DNA of 30,764 nt, from NCBI GenBank assembly GCA_043820105.1, contig JBDREC010000054.1, positions 1-30,764 on the forward strand, read 5' to 3'. Numbering within the stretch: position 1 is the stretch's first letter; each line of letters opens with the position of its first letter. Positions 1 through 7,445 of the stretch are shown here, piece after piece. Source of the DNA: JBDREC01 sp043820105 [NCBI: Pseudomonadota bacterium] (GTDB lineage Bacteria > Bdellovibrionota_F > JAHFAK01). The position numbers and the translations under genes are program-made. A model generated the notes under the pieces. That model searched no databases. It was not told the origin of the DNA and saw only the letters and a list, made by a program, of their open reading frames with translations.

Positions 1-216
1 ATTTCCCATTTCATCAAAATATTCAACTTTAATCTTTTTATGTCTCTTTATTTTAATAAAAAATGCAACATCAAAACTAAAGCAAGAATCCCAAACTTCA
101 ATCAGTTCTTCGCTCTTCCAAACAACCTTTGGATTTATCATTACAATCGACCTATTTGGCAATTTTGCAAAAATGACTTGTTTATTTCTACCAATTTTTC
201 CCATATCCTTAAACAT
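1..216 (-). pseudogene. Peptide-deformylase-like gene, 5'-truncated and running off the window
   Basis: Read on the minus strand from 216 to 1, this frame stays open for 72 codons and continues beyond the window edge. From about residue 8 it matches the middle of peptide deformylases: IGRNKQV, then VMINPKVVW, SEELIEVWDSCFSF and KIKVEYFDE. In deformylases (removal of the N-formyl group from nascent proteins) motif 2 is EGCLSxP, and its Cys is a metal ligand. Here the Cys is kept within DSCFSF, as in divergent deformylase-like proteins. Motif 1 (GxGLAAPQ), expected just before IGRNKQV, is missing: the upstream bases read instead as the end of a transposase fragment in another frame. The gene therefore looks cut at its 5' end by an insertion or deletion. 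The HExxH motif would lie outside the window. Its presence, and whether the piece is expressed from the ATG at 216, cannot be judged. Confidence 0.6.
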
Positions 217-446
217 GTTAGATCAGATTCCTTATCCAAATAACTTAATATTGTATCCTTATATTTTGTAACAACACTTTCCTTATTAATTTTTGCATTA
301 AATGAAGATTCTCCTTTTTGATCATATTCATTAATAAATTTTCTAACAGTAGTTCTAGATATTTTTAAATCCTTTGCTATTTGCCTAATTGATTTTCCTG
401 ATTTTTGTAATGTTACAACTGTTATTCTTTCTGCCATGGTTTTCAT
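141..446 (-). pseudogene. IS21-type transposase (IstA-like) N-terminal fragment
   Basis: About 100 residues resembling the N-terminus of IstA-type transposases. A helix-turn-helix lies near residues 10-40 (SGKSIRQIAKDLKISRTTVR), followed by a linker and the DLTCLRIWEKL segment that corresponds to DLTGxRIxExL in IS21-family proteins. A full IstA has roughly 400-500 residues with a DDE catalytic core, none of which is here. The frame stops at 141, shortly after switching into deformylase-like DNA. I place the start at the ATG ending at 446, preceded by GGAGAAAGG; a TTG at 458 is also open in frame. No istB partner is present. This is a dead remnant whose HTH could still be expressed. Confidence 0.65.
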
Positions 447-589
447 ACCTTTCTCCAAAATTGATCGTTATTAATTTGTTTTTTTGATCCCTCTTGCTGT
501 TTAAATTCTTTTCAATCAACAAAAAGCTTATTTTTTTTTAATAACTAATCAATTCTTGGTTCTTTTTTTTTGCTATTTTTACTTTGGCA

Positions 590-627
590 GGTGGTCCACT
601 TTTGCGTCCCTTTGGTGGGTCAGTTTA
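590..627. mobile_element. Putative IS21-type left-end repeats
   Basis: Two related copies, GGTGGTCCACTTTTG (590-604) and GGTGGGTCAGTTTA (614-627), spaced 24 bp apart. They lie about 145 bp upstream of the IstA-like start. IS21-family ends carry several such GGTGGxCCAxTTTT-type internal repeats, so this is probably the surviving left end of the element whose transposase fragment lies at 141-446. The outer boundary and target duplication were not located. Confidence 0.45.
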
Positions 628-968
628 TCGGCCCATTTGCAATTTCTGTTTGTTTTTTAGTAGGCATAGAGAGATTGAAGCATAAAAACTATGCAATGTC
701 AATTAGCCGTGTCGCACAACCACTTGAAATTATTGGACAAATTTCCGATTTTTGGCTTAATATAAGGGCTTTAAATATTTTCCTAATACCCCACCGAATT
801 ATTGCCTGCTATGATTAATCATAGTCAACTGTAGTCCCTGTCAGGCATGTCCCTGTTAGCTTTGCATGTTGCTCTTAATTTTGTTGGTCTTGCAGGTTTT
901 AATAAAAAATATGATTTTTTTTTAATCCTTATGTCGAAATTTCAGTAGAGTATATTTAGGACTTGACC

Positions 969-982
969 GACTGGTGACTGGT
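969..982. repeat. ACTGGTG heptamer pair
   Basis: Two tandem copies of ACTGGTG directly next to the gspN stop codon. Related ACTGGTG-type copies occur at 23275-23300 and 27611-27632, so this belongs to the window-wide heptamer set. Confidence 0.6.
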
Positions 983-985
983 GTT

Positions 986-1897
986 CTATTCGAAATTGTC
1001 CATTGCAGGGATTGGATTAAAAAGGGTGCCCTGAAGGGTTAGTTTGTAAAATCCTGCTTCTGTTTTTGATGGGAAAAACTGGTCTAATATCATGCCGAAT
1101 CTTTTTTCTAAGTCCCCTAAGACCTTAAAATCAATAGTAATATCTATAGGTGATTTGGCTGGAATCTTTGCCAATTTAATATTTCCAGTGGCATTTCCTG
1201 ACAAGGAGTCTCCATCTATTTCAAGTTTTTTGATAATAGTCTTTCCTTCATTTATATCTGAGTTTAAGTTAAATTTACTAAATTTTAAATCTTTAAAGTC
1301 TAAGTTTCCCAGGGCTGTCATTATTGATAGTTGATCAAGTGTTAAGTTTTTAGAGTTTAAATTAATAAGGCCAGTTGTTTTAGATACATCTTTGAAAATT
1401 GTATCAAATTCAATATTACCATTTAGTTTTCCCCCTAAGTTAATGTCAAAAGATTCTTTTAAAATTAGCAGGTTACTTAATGGAACTGCAATTAAAGCTA
1501 GATCCAAATATAATGATTCATCGTCAAATTTAATACTACCCTTTATAATTCCAGTGTTGAGTTTTGCGTTAATGGAAAGAGATTTTTTACCCCAAAGCAG
1601 TGGTATGGGATTTAACCAAATGGACAGATCTTGTATTATTACAAGGTCACCTTCAGTTTTTTGCTTTTCTTTTTTTAGTTTAAGGTCATTTAGTGCAATT
1701 CCTGTAAAATAATGAGAATCCAGGGTTTTAATACTTATTATATAAGGTGAATTCTTTGAAACAAGATCTTCAATAATGGGTTTTAGTTTTTGAAATGGAA
1801 ATGTAAAATAAATTGATAATGCAAAGATAAAAATTCCCCACATTGAATATAACAAAAAGCTTTTTAAATTAAATTTTTTGATTATTTTTCTAGCCAT
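986..1897 (-). CDS. gspN: Type II secretion system protein GspN (AsmA-like)
   Basis: Last gene of the T2SS operon, 303 residues. A single membrane segment at about residues 13-32 follows a basic N-terminus, and the rest is predicted periplasmic. The long run of alternating beta-strand-like segments (SLYLDLALIAVPLSN, GKLNGNIEFD, SGNATGNIKL) and the final LTLQGTLFNPIP motif are typical of the deltaproteobacterial GspN/AsmA-like family, thought to help the inner-membrane or periplasmic part of the secreton; its precise role is unclear even in model systems. It starts one base after the gspM stop, so the two are translationally coupled. Its stop codon abuts two ACTGGTG heptamers. Confidence 0.8.
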   Translation of the reverse strand: MARKIIKKFNLKSFLLYSMWGIFIFALSIYFTFPFQKLKPIIEDLVSKNSPYIISIKTLDSHYFTGIALNDLKLKKEKQKTEGDLVIIQDLSIWLNPIPLLWGKKSLSINAKLNTGIIKGSIKFDDESLYLDLALIAVPLSNLLILKESFDINLGGKLNGNIEFDTIFKDVSKTTGLINLNSKNLTLDQLSIMTALGNLDFKDLKFSKFNLNSDINEGKTIIKKLEIDGDSLSGNATGNIKLAKIPAKSPIDITIDFKVLGDLEKRFGMILDQFFPSKTEAGFYKLTLQGTLFNPIPAMDNFE

Positions 1898-2452
1898 TTA
1901 TTCTTCCTTTTTCTCAAATGATGAGACATCAAAATTAACTCTTAAATGTAGAGGGCTTTCATATCTTGGTTTAATTGTAACTTTACCTATTTTTAATAAT
2001 AAAGTGTGGGTTTCAATTTTATAAAAGTAATCAACAAGTTCTGCTAAAGTTATTTTTCTAATACTTACTTCCCATTTGTTTTCCTTAAAATCGTCAAGCG
2101 GTGATGTTGATTTTGGAGTAATTGTATCAATCTGGATGCCTAATATGGTTGCCTCTTTATCTAGAAATGTAGAAATAGAATCAGTGGGGTTTGAAAGCAT
2201 TTTGCTTGTTTTGTTGAATTTTTTCTTGAGCTCCTGGTAATCATTTTGCATTTCGCCGATTTCTTTTAGTATATTTTCTTTTTTTAATACTTGTTTATCT
2301 ATTGTCCCTAGCATTGAGTTTAAAGCATAAATTGCATAAATTATTCCAAGAATAAAAACAAGCACAAGAAAAAAGCCGAGTTTTTTTCTTTGATTTTCAT
2401 CAATTTTTTCAAAAATCACATATTTTATATTATCCCAAAAAGGTATTTTCAT
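1898..2452 (-). CDS. gspM: Type II secretion system protein GspM
   Basis: 184 residues: a short cytoplasmic N-terminus, one membrane helix at about residues 26-47 (FFLVLVFILGIIYAIYAL), a coiled-coil stretch (residues 50-95) and a small alpha/beta periplasmic domain. This is the standard GspM/PilO plan. GspM binds GspL and stabilises the inner-membrane platform. Primary sequence in this family is poorly conserved, so the call rests on topology, length and position between gspL (4 nt upstream) and gspN (adjacent). Confidence 0.8.
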   Translation of the reverse strand: MKIPFWDNIKYVIFEKIDENQRKKLGFFLVLVFILGIIYAIYALNSMLGTIDKQVLKKENILKEIGEMQNDYQELKKKFNKTSKMLSNPTDSISTFLDKEATILGIQIDTITPKSTSPLDDFKENKWEVSIRKITLAELVDYFYKIETHTLLLKIGKVTIKPRYESPLHLRVNFDVSSFEKKEE

Positions 2453-2456
2453 GGAC

Positions 2457-4058
2457 TCATTCTCCCATATATATTGTTATTGAAAACCTCATTGATTCAT
2501 TTCTAAGTCCAGCTTTTACTGACTCCTTTTCAATTCGTGTAAAATGTTCATACTTTTTTAATTCTTCAATAATTTTATCTACTGATTGAATTGAATCAGT
2601 ACTTCCTTCAAGTTTTATTTTATTTTTTTCAATAATTAATTGTGTTACATCAATTTTAATGTCCTTTGATATTCTGGAAGAAATTTGTTTTAAAATTTCA
2701 AGTCTAGTAATCTCAGGAGGTTCAATCTGTGCAAGTTGCAGTTTTAATTCTCCCATTTTAGATTTTAGAACTTTAGATGCTTGTAAAGGATTCTTTAAGG
2801 GTTGATTATACTCAGGCATAATTTTTTTAAATAAAGTTGTTATTTTTGTGTCCAAACGTTTTTCTTGTTGTTTGGAAACAGAATAGCTTGAATAAAGATT
2901 TGCTATTACTAATAAAAAAATAATACCAGCTAAAATACCATATTTAACGACAATATTCTTAATGCCTGCATGATCTTTCAGATATGTATATTCAAATTTT
3001 CTGAAATTTATCTTTGAAAGTCTATACTGACTGATGCCACTTAAAGCAGACGCTAAAGATTGTGGAATAACACTTCCTTTTCCTTTTATATCTTCAAGTT
3101 TATTGTAGCTACCTTCAAGATATTTTAATGGAGAACACTTTATTCCTGTTGAAATGCTAACATATTGAGGAAGATTGGAGAGTCTATATGAACCACCACA
3201 TAGATATATTTCTTCAACCTTTTTTTGATTTTTCACGGCAAAGGATTTTATTGTTTGTGTAATTTCATTTACAAGTGGATCAATTGAAGTTTTAATTACC
3301 TTACCCAAAAGTTTCATTTCATCAGTTAAATTTGAGGAAGCATCAAGATCCATAAATCCTCGCTTATGTTTTAGCCTTTCAGCCTCTAAAAAACTTATTT
3401 TATATTGATCCTTAATGGCTTCTGTTACATTTTTACCACCAGTCATAATTGTTCTAATAAAAATTGGCTTATTATCATCAATAAAACAAATGTTGGTTTT
3501 AGAATGTCCTAAATCAAGAATAGCATAGCATTTGTGCTGTGTGGCTAGATTAAGCCTTGAAATATTCGCCAAATTTAATGAATCGATTTCAACAAACCTG
3601 GGATCTATTCCAATTGCTAAAAGCTTTGATAGAAGTGCTGATATTTCTTCTTTCTTTACAACACCAACAATAAGATTTGATTCTGTCTGAGTAGATGATA
3701 TTATTTGGTAGTCATAAATCACATCCTCGATATCAAATGGAATATAATTCTCAATTTCCAGTCCTATTGTCATTTCTATTTTCTTTTTTTCCTTAAAAGG
3801 AAGAGTTATTTGCTTAACAGAAACCTTGGTGCCAGAGATAGTACATATTACTTGCTCTGGATCAATGGCGTAGGATGTAAAAAGCTTATTTAAGGTATAA
3901 GCAATTTTATCAATTTCTTCCTCATTGTCTTTGCCAGGAGATCCTTCTGGATATCTGGTTTCATAAAAACGAATTAAATCAAAATTTTTATAGGTATAAT
4001 TAATCAAAGAAGCTTTGATTGAATATGTACCTATATCTAGGCCGAGTATTTTTTGCAT
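2457..4058 (-). CDS. gspL: Type II secretion platform protein GspL (PilM-type actin-like domain)
   Basis: 533 residues. The N-terminal ~345 residues are an actin/PilM-type fold: GLDIGTYSIK (residues 5-14) is the phosphate-1 loop, CYAILDLGHSKTNICFID (about 179-196) the phosphate-2 region, and EIYLCGGSYRL the adenosine-type motif. A membrane helix follows at about 373-392 (YGILAGIIFLLVIANLYSS), then a coiled coil and a ferredoxin-like PilN/GspL C-terminal domain. GspL links the GspE ATPase to the GspM/GspF platform. The N-terminal half looks more like PilM of type IV pili than enterobacterial GspL, which is usual in deltaproteobacterial systems. Its ATG directly follows the gspK stop codon. Confidence 0.88.
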   Translation of the reverse strand: MQKILGLDIGTYSIKASLINYTYKNFDLIRFYETRYPEGSPGKDNEEEIDKIAYTLNKLFTSYAIDPEQVICTISGTKVSVKQITLPFKEKKKIEMTIGLEIENYIPFDIEDVIYDYQIISSTQTESNLIVGVVKKEEISALLSKLLAIGIDPRFVEIDSLNLANISRLNLATQHKCYAILDLGHSKTNICFIDDNKPIFIRTIMTGGKNVTEAIKDQYKISFLEAERLKHKRGFMDLDASSNLTDEMKLLGKVIKTSIDPLVNEITQTIKSFAVKNQKKVEEIYLCGGSYRLSNLPQYVSISTGIKCSPLKYLEGSYNKLEDIKGKGSVIPQSLASALSGISQYRLSKINFRKFEYTYLKDHAGIKNIVVKYGILAGIIFLLVIANLYSSYSVSKQQEKRLDTKITTLFKKIMPEYNQPLKNPLQASKVLKSKMGELKLQLAQIEPPEITRLEILKQISSRISKDIKIDVTQLIIEKNKIKLEGSTDSIQSVDKIIEELKKYEHFTRIEKESVKAGLRNESMRFSITIYMGE

Positions 4059-5318
4059 TTACTCTATCCTCCAGTATAGAATTCTAATTTCGTCTGAAAA
4101 ACTTTTACCCCTGTCTATTACAGAAATAATTTTCTTTTCAGATTCCTTAAATAAGCCCTTTGCAATTACTTGAAACTTTGAACTAACATTTGTTATGTAG
4201 TTTTTTTTGTCTCTGCAAAGAGCACTTAAAAAAAGATCTGCGCAACTAGTGATTTCTTCCCCAAGGCTACCATTTTCTTTGAGTTTTAAGCGTACTGTGT
4301 CCAAAAACTTAGAAGCCTCCAGGTTTTCTTTTGATTCAGAAGTTCTAAGGTCAACAACTTTTTCAGCTAGCTCCATTTTATTAGTAATGGAATCATTGAA
4401 AAAAGTAGCTATAACTTCCTTGGGTGCTACTTTAACATTAATTTTAGCGTCAATTTTTCCTGATGAATCTTCACCATAAACAGTTAAATATGGAGAAAAG
4501 GCTTTATAATACTTATCCTCCATATCAGCGATTAAATTTAGTTCTTCTATTGAATGAAAGGGTCCATTTTTAGGCTTATATGGTTTTGACAAACGATAAT
4601 ATGGAGCATTTTCATCACCACCAACTCTAGGGTTTTCAGACTCATAATTTTCATCTATCCAGTCTAGAATTTGATAAGCAAGTACTTCTCTTTTGTTGGA
4701 AGCCTCATCTTTAAAAAGTTCTTTAAAGCTTTCTTGATTAAATAAATTAATTAACAAGTCTATAGTTAGTCTATGCTCGCCAGCCGCTGGAATTTTTTCA
4801 TCTTTTAAAGCATTTATATTAATTTTATGGCTTTCATCAATTACTTCAATTTCATATCTGCCATCATCATCTGCATCTTCATCTTGCGTAGAAGGCTCTT
4901 TTTCTTCATTATCTTTTTCATCTTCTTCTGATGAAGAAAATCCAAGTAGTGAGGTAAGTAACTCAACTTGAGGAGGATAGGACATTGGCATTACATCCCA
5001 TAAATGCATGCTTGAAGGATCTATGTTGCCAAGCTGAATACCCCCTAAACCTGAGCCTGATAACATTGATTCCATTTGTGAAGATATTTGCTCTTGTGCT
5101 TGCATGTCATATTTTAAAAATATTTTTGCAAAGTTAAATGCAGCCTTTGAAAGGTAGTAAGCTTTAACATCAGACGCGAAATTGCTGGATATGCGAGAAG
5201 ATACTCTGCTGGAATAAATCAGATCAAAAATAATAGAAGTCATGAGCATTACAACGATTAATACCATAAGTATTGCTACACCTTTTTTATAATTTTTTGT
5301 TTTAAATCTTATATTCAT
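4059..5318 (-). CDS. gspK: Type II secretion minor pseudopilin GspK
   Basis: 419 residues, much larger than the other pseudopilins, as expected for GspK. The pre-pilin site is KKG/VAILMVLIVV, with Val at +1 and no Glu at +5; absence of Glu5 is characteristic of GspK, the tip subunit. The conserved GspK region is visible: SHKININAL (about 168-176), DWIDENYESENPRVGGDENA, then KPKNGPFHSIEEL and the SAM-like helices. An acidic insert (SSSEEDEKDNEEKEPSTQDE, about 128-147) may bind calcium, as other GspK proteins do, or may only be a linker. There is no strong Shine-Dalgarno. The 5' flank towards gspJ is filled with heptamer repeats. Confidence 0.88.
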   Translation of the reverse strand: MNIRFKTKNYKKGVAILMVLIVVMLMTSIIFDLIYSSRVSSRISSNFASDVKAYYLSKAAFNFAKIFLKYDMQAQEQISSQMESMLSGSGLGGIQLGNIDPSSMHLWDVMPMSYPPQVELLTSLLGFSSSEEDEKDNEEKEPSTQDEDADDDGRYEIEVIDESHKININALKDEKIPAAGEHRLTIDLLINLFNQESFKELFKDEASNKREVLAYQILDWIDENYESENPRVGGDENAPYYRLSKPYKPKNGPFHSIEELNLIADMEDKYYKAFSPYLTVYGEDSSGKIDAKINVKVAPKEVIATFFNDSITNKMELAEKVVDLRTSESKENLEASKFLDTVRLKLKENGSLGEEITSCADLFLSALCRDKKNYITNVSSKFQVIAKGLFKESEKKIISVIDRGKSFSDEIRILYWRIE

Positions 5319-5335
5319 CGCATTTCTTTGTTTTT

Positions 5336-5367
5336 AGTCGTAAGTCGTAAGTCGTAAGTCGTAAGTG
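5336..5367. repeat. GTAAGTC heptamer array (4-5 units)
   Basis: Tandem GTAAGTC units ending in GTAAGTG, in the gspJ-gspK gap just upstream of gspK. They are complementary to the CACTTAC array that follows, so the pair can form a long imperfect hairpin in the gsp transcript. Confidence 0.85.
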
Positions 5368-5377
5368 TCTGTTCAAC

Positions 5378-5411
5378 ACTTATCACTTACCGCTTACCAC
5401 TTACCACTTAT
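5378..5411. repeat. CTTACCA heptamer array overlapping the gspJ stop
   Basis: Units CTTATCA, CTTACCG, CTTACCA, CTTACCA, CTTATT at period 7. On the coding (minus) strand the array starts with the TAA of gspJ itself and reads TAAGTGG TAAGTGG. It is inverted relative to the array at 5336-5367, with about 10 nt between them. Confidence 0.85.
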
Positions 5412-6151
5412 TCCTCTACACAACCTTTCATTTTAATATTATTTCTTATTTTTTTCATAAATTCTAATTCTATTGTAATAATTGTTTTGTATTCTTCTTC
5501 ATAATCTGATTTTGGGTCAGCTAAAGTGACAGAAAATTCCACTGCCATTGGTAACCTGTTTAAAAAGTCGGCTTTGCGCGAGTCCCAATCATCGCGCCAT
5601 ATAGATCTTAAGCCGTCGCAATATCTAATGTTAAACTTCTTGATGTTTTCAGCTAGTACATATTCCATTCCACCGCTTTCAGGGTCGTCATCAATTACTG
5701 TTCCCTCTCTTCTAATAAGGTTATAAAAGCTGGAATTTCCTTTTTCTGAATCTTGTTCAACCTTATATTGAAGTTCAGATTGATCTGATTCTTTGGAGTT
5801 TTTAATAAATCTATAATGAGAAAAAGAATCAAATATTAAAGAATCTGTATCACCTTCATTGCTTCCTATAAAAACAATTTTGCTGTTTGTTTCATTCTCT
5901 TTAATAAAAGTAGAATTGAGTTCATCTGTTAATTTTGAAAATAGTAGTTGTATCGAATGATTCTTGTTATCTTCAGTTGTTATTTCATCCTTAATTTTTA
6001 ATGTTTGACTAAGAGAACTGTATAATAAGGTTGAAATTGATGCTAGAATTGCAACTGCAACTAATAACTCGATCAAGGTAAAGCCTTTGGCTAGCTTGTA
6101 GCCTGTAGCTTGTAGCTTGTTGGTTTTATATGTAAGTCTATAAAGCATCAT
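5408..6151 (-). CDS. gspJ: Type II secretion minor pseudopilin GspJ
   Basis: 247 residues. Pre-pilin peptidase site KG/FTLIELLVAVAILAS with Glu at +5, then a GspJ body (SRKADFLNRLPMAVEFSV, typical of the C-terminal GspJ region). GspJ forms the tip complex with GspI and GspK. The ATG overlaps the gspI stop (ATGA), so translation is coupled and the start is well fixed at 6151 (or the next codon, also ATG). The leader before the cleavage site is about 23 residues, longer than usual. Its part NKLQATGYKLA is encoded by a GTAGCTT-type heptamer array read on the complementary strand. The stop codon is the first codon of another heptamer array. Confidence 0.87.
   Translation of the reverse strand: MMLYRLTYKTNKLQATGYKLAKGFTLIELLVAVAILASISTLLYSSLSQTLKIKDEITTEDNKNHSIQLLFSKLTDELNSTFIKENETNSKIVFIGSNEGDTDSLIFDSFSHYRFIKNSKESDQSELQYKVEQDSEKGNSSFYNLIRREGTVIDDDPESGGMEYVLAENIKKFNIRYCDGLRSIWRDDWDSRKADFLNRLPMAVEFSVTLADPKSDYEEEYKTIITIELEFMKKIRNNIKMKGCVEE
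6092..6122. repeat. GTAGCTT heptamer array inside the gspJ coding sequence
   Basis: Units TAGCTT, GTAGCCT, GTAGCTT, GTAGCTT at period 7, lying in frame within the 5' end of gspJ and encoding part of its leader peptide. The same heptamer forms the array at 28814-28838 after pdxA. Confidence 0.85.
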
Positions 6152-6798
6152 TGTGAATCCCCGTCAGATCTGCTTGGTCCACTTGTGTTTGGCGTGGTCG
6201 AAGAGCCTCCACTGCCTGGGTTACTACCACTTGATCCACCGCTTCCACCAGCACTTTTGCTTGCCTCAGGAAGACCTGGGATTGCCTGGAGGTTTTCATC
6301 TAAGTAATGTGTCCAAATAGTATAGTCACCTATGTCTAAGCCACGTTCCCATTTTATTGTTAAAGAAAGTCTTTTAATTGATTTAGATAAAGTTTCAGCA
6401 ATAATTTTGGGGTTTAGGCCCGCCATTTGTGCTGCCATTTGAACATTTTCATTTTCGCCTTTGTCACCTCCAGCTACGATTTCTCCAATTTTACTAAGCT
6501 TATTATCTGATTCAAATTTAGCTTCCCATTTAAAATCTGGATATCCTTCTTCTTCAAAATCACCACTTACACTTTCTGGGATTTCACCAAAAAACTTGCC
6601 TTTATACTCAAGCTCAAGTTTAGACATTTTTAACTTCGCTAAAATCGCGGCTTTGGTAATGCTATCAGAATATCCAAAAAGTTTAATGGCTACAGATTGT
6701 GAGTTTAAGATTGCAATCATAACAATAGCCATTATTGACATTGCTATCATGACTTCTAATAGGGTAAAACCTCTATGGATACAATCTTTTTTAATCAT
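6148..6798 (-). CDS. gspI: Type II secretion minor pseudopilin GspI
   Basis: 216 residues. Pre-pilin site HRG/FTLLEVMIAMSIMAI with Glu at +5; the conserved GspI-type KLKMSKLELEYKG follows, then a body ending near residue 180. GspI is normally about 120-130 residues long. This one has an extended middle and a C-terminal tail of about 36 residues made almost only of Gly, Ser, Pro, Thr and Asn (GGSGGSSGSNPGSGGSS). Coupled by ATGA overlaps at both ends, to gspH and to gspJ. Confidence 0.85.
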   Translation of the reverse strand: MIKKDCIHRGFTLLEVMIAMSIMAIVMIAILNSQSVAIKLFGYSDSITKAAILAKLKMSKLELEYKGKFFGEIPESVSGDFEEEGYPDFKWEAKFESDNKLSKIGEIVAGGDKGENENVQMAAQMAGLNPKIIAETLSKSIKRLSLTIKWERGLDIGDYTIWTHYLDENLQAIPGLPEASKSAGGSGGSSGSNPGSGGSSTTPNTSGPSRSDGDSQ

Positions 6799-7415
6799 TT
6801 TTTATTTTCTCTGTATTCAACATATTCATCATGAATAGTTGTATTTCCAGTAATTGGATTTATCTCCAAGGTATAAATTGATTCGCCTGGACCTCCAAGA
6901 TATATAAATGCTTTTTCAGCAAAGCCATTTGGTAAAAATAGTATAAAATCTGAACCTTCTTTTATCTCTGTTTCTGAATGCATAGTTCTGATTCCAGATA
7001 TTCTTGCCCCATTGGGCAGAGAATATTTTTTAAGTAAAATACTATCTTCTGGTTCAAATTTTCCGTTAAAGGATATTTTTGATGCTGCATCTGCATTGTC
7101 ATCAAAAATATCTTTATTTGCACTATCTGTTTTTTCACTGTTACTATCATCGCTAATATCTTCTTCAACTAAGACTTCAGGAATAATTTGATTTTGTTCA
7201 ATATTAAAAACTAATCTATATTTTTGGTTTTTAATTGTCGCTCTATCATAGGCTAATCTAATCATGCCAGCAATTTTTGAGCATGATCTTTTTACATTCG
7301 TATCAGAAAATATACCCATTCTAGGAAGTACAAAACCCGCCATTAAACCCATGATTACCATTACAAGCATGATTTCTATAAGTGTGAAGCCTTTGCTGCT
7401 TTTATTAAAATGCAT
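6795..7415 (-). CDS. gspH: Type II secretion minor pseudopilin GspH
   Basis: 206 residues. Pre-pilin site SKG/FTLIEIMLVMVIMGLMAG, Glu at +5, then the GspH-type VKRSCSKIAGMIRLAYDRA helix and a beta-rich C-terminal domain ending LEINPITGNTTIHDEYVE. Between them lies an acidic loop rich in Asp, Ser and Asn (about residues 80-105). GspH is the subunit just below the pseudopilus tip. It follows gspG by 30 nt and overlaps gspI by ATGA. Confidence 0.87.
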   Translation of the reverse strand: MHFNKSSKGFTLIEIMLVMVIMGLMAGFVLPRMGIFSDTNVKRSCSKIAGMIRLAYDRATIKNQKYRLVFNIEQNQIIPEVLVEEDISDDSNSEKTDSANKDIFDDNADAASKISFNGKFEPEDSILLKKYSLPNGARISGIRTMHSETEIKEGSDFILFLPNGFAEKAFIYLGGPGESIYTLEINPITGNTTIHDEYVEYRENKK

Positions 7416-7445
7416 AATTAGCCTTAGTTAGCTTGTAGAAGATCA

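Larger units (their letters stand above)
459..985. other. Intergenic region with IS debris, no gene seen
   Basis: Apart from the putative IS end at 590-627, this holds a 16-bp perfect palindrome, CTATGATTAATCATAG (809-824), and two copies of ACTGGTG (969-982). An open frame at 570-818 on the plus strand has no recognisable protein character and overlaps the IS end. No convincing terminator follows gspN. Confidence 0.5.

Noticed and set aside
570-818. Plus-strand open frame of 82 codons after the IS remnant
   Set aside because: Composition is not protein-like and it runs through the putative IS end repeats; treated as non-coding debris.
809-824. 16-bp perfect palindrome CTATGATTAATCATAG
   Set aside because: In DNA this AT-rich about one such palindrome is expected by chance in 30 kb, and it is not near a promoter.
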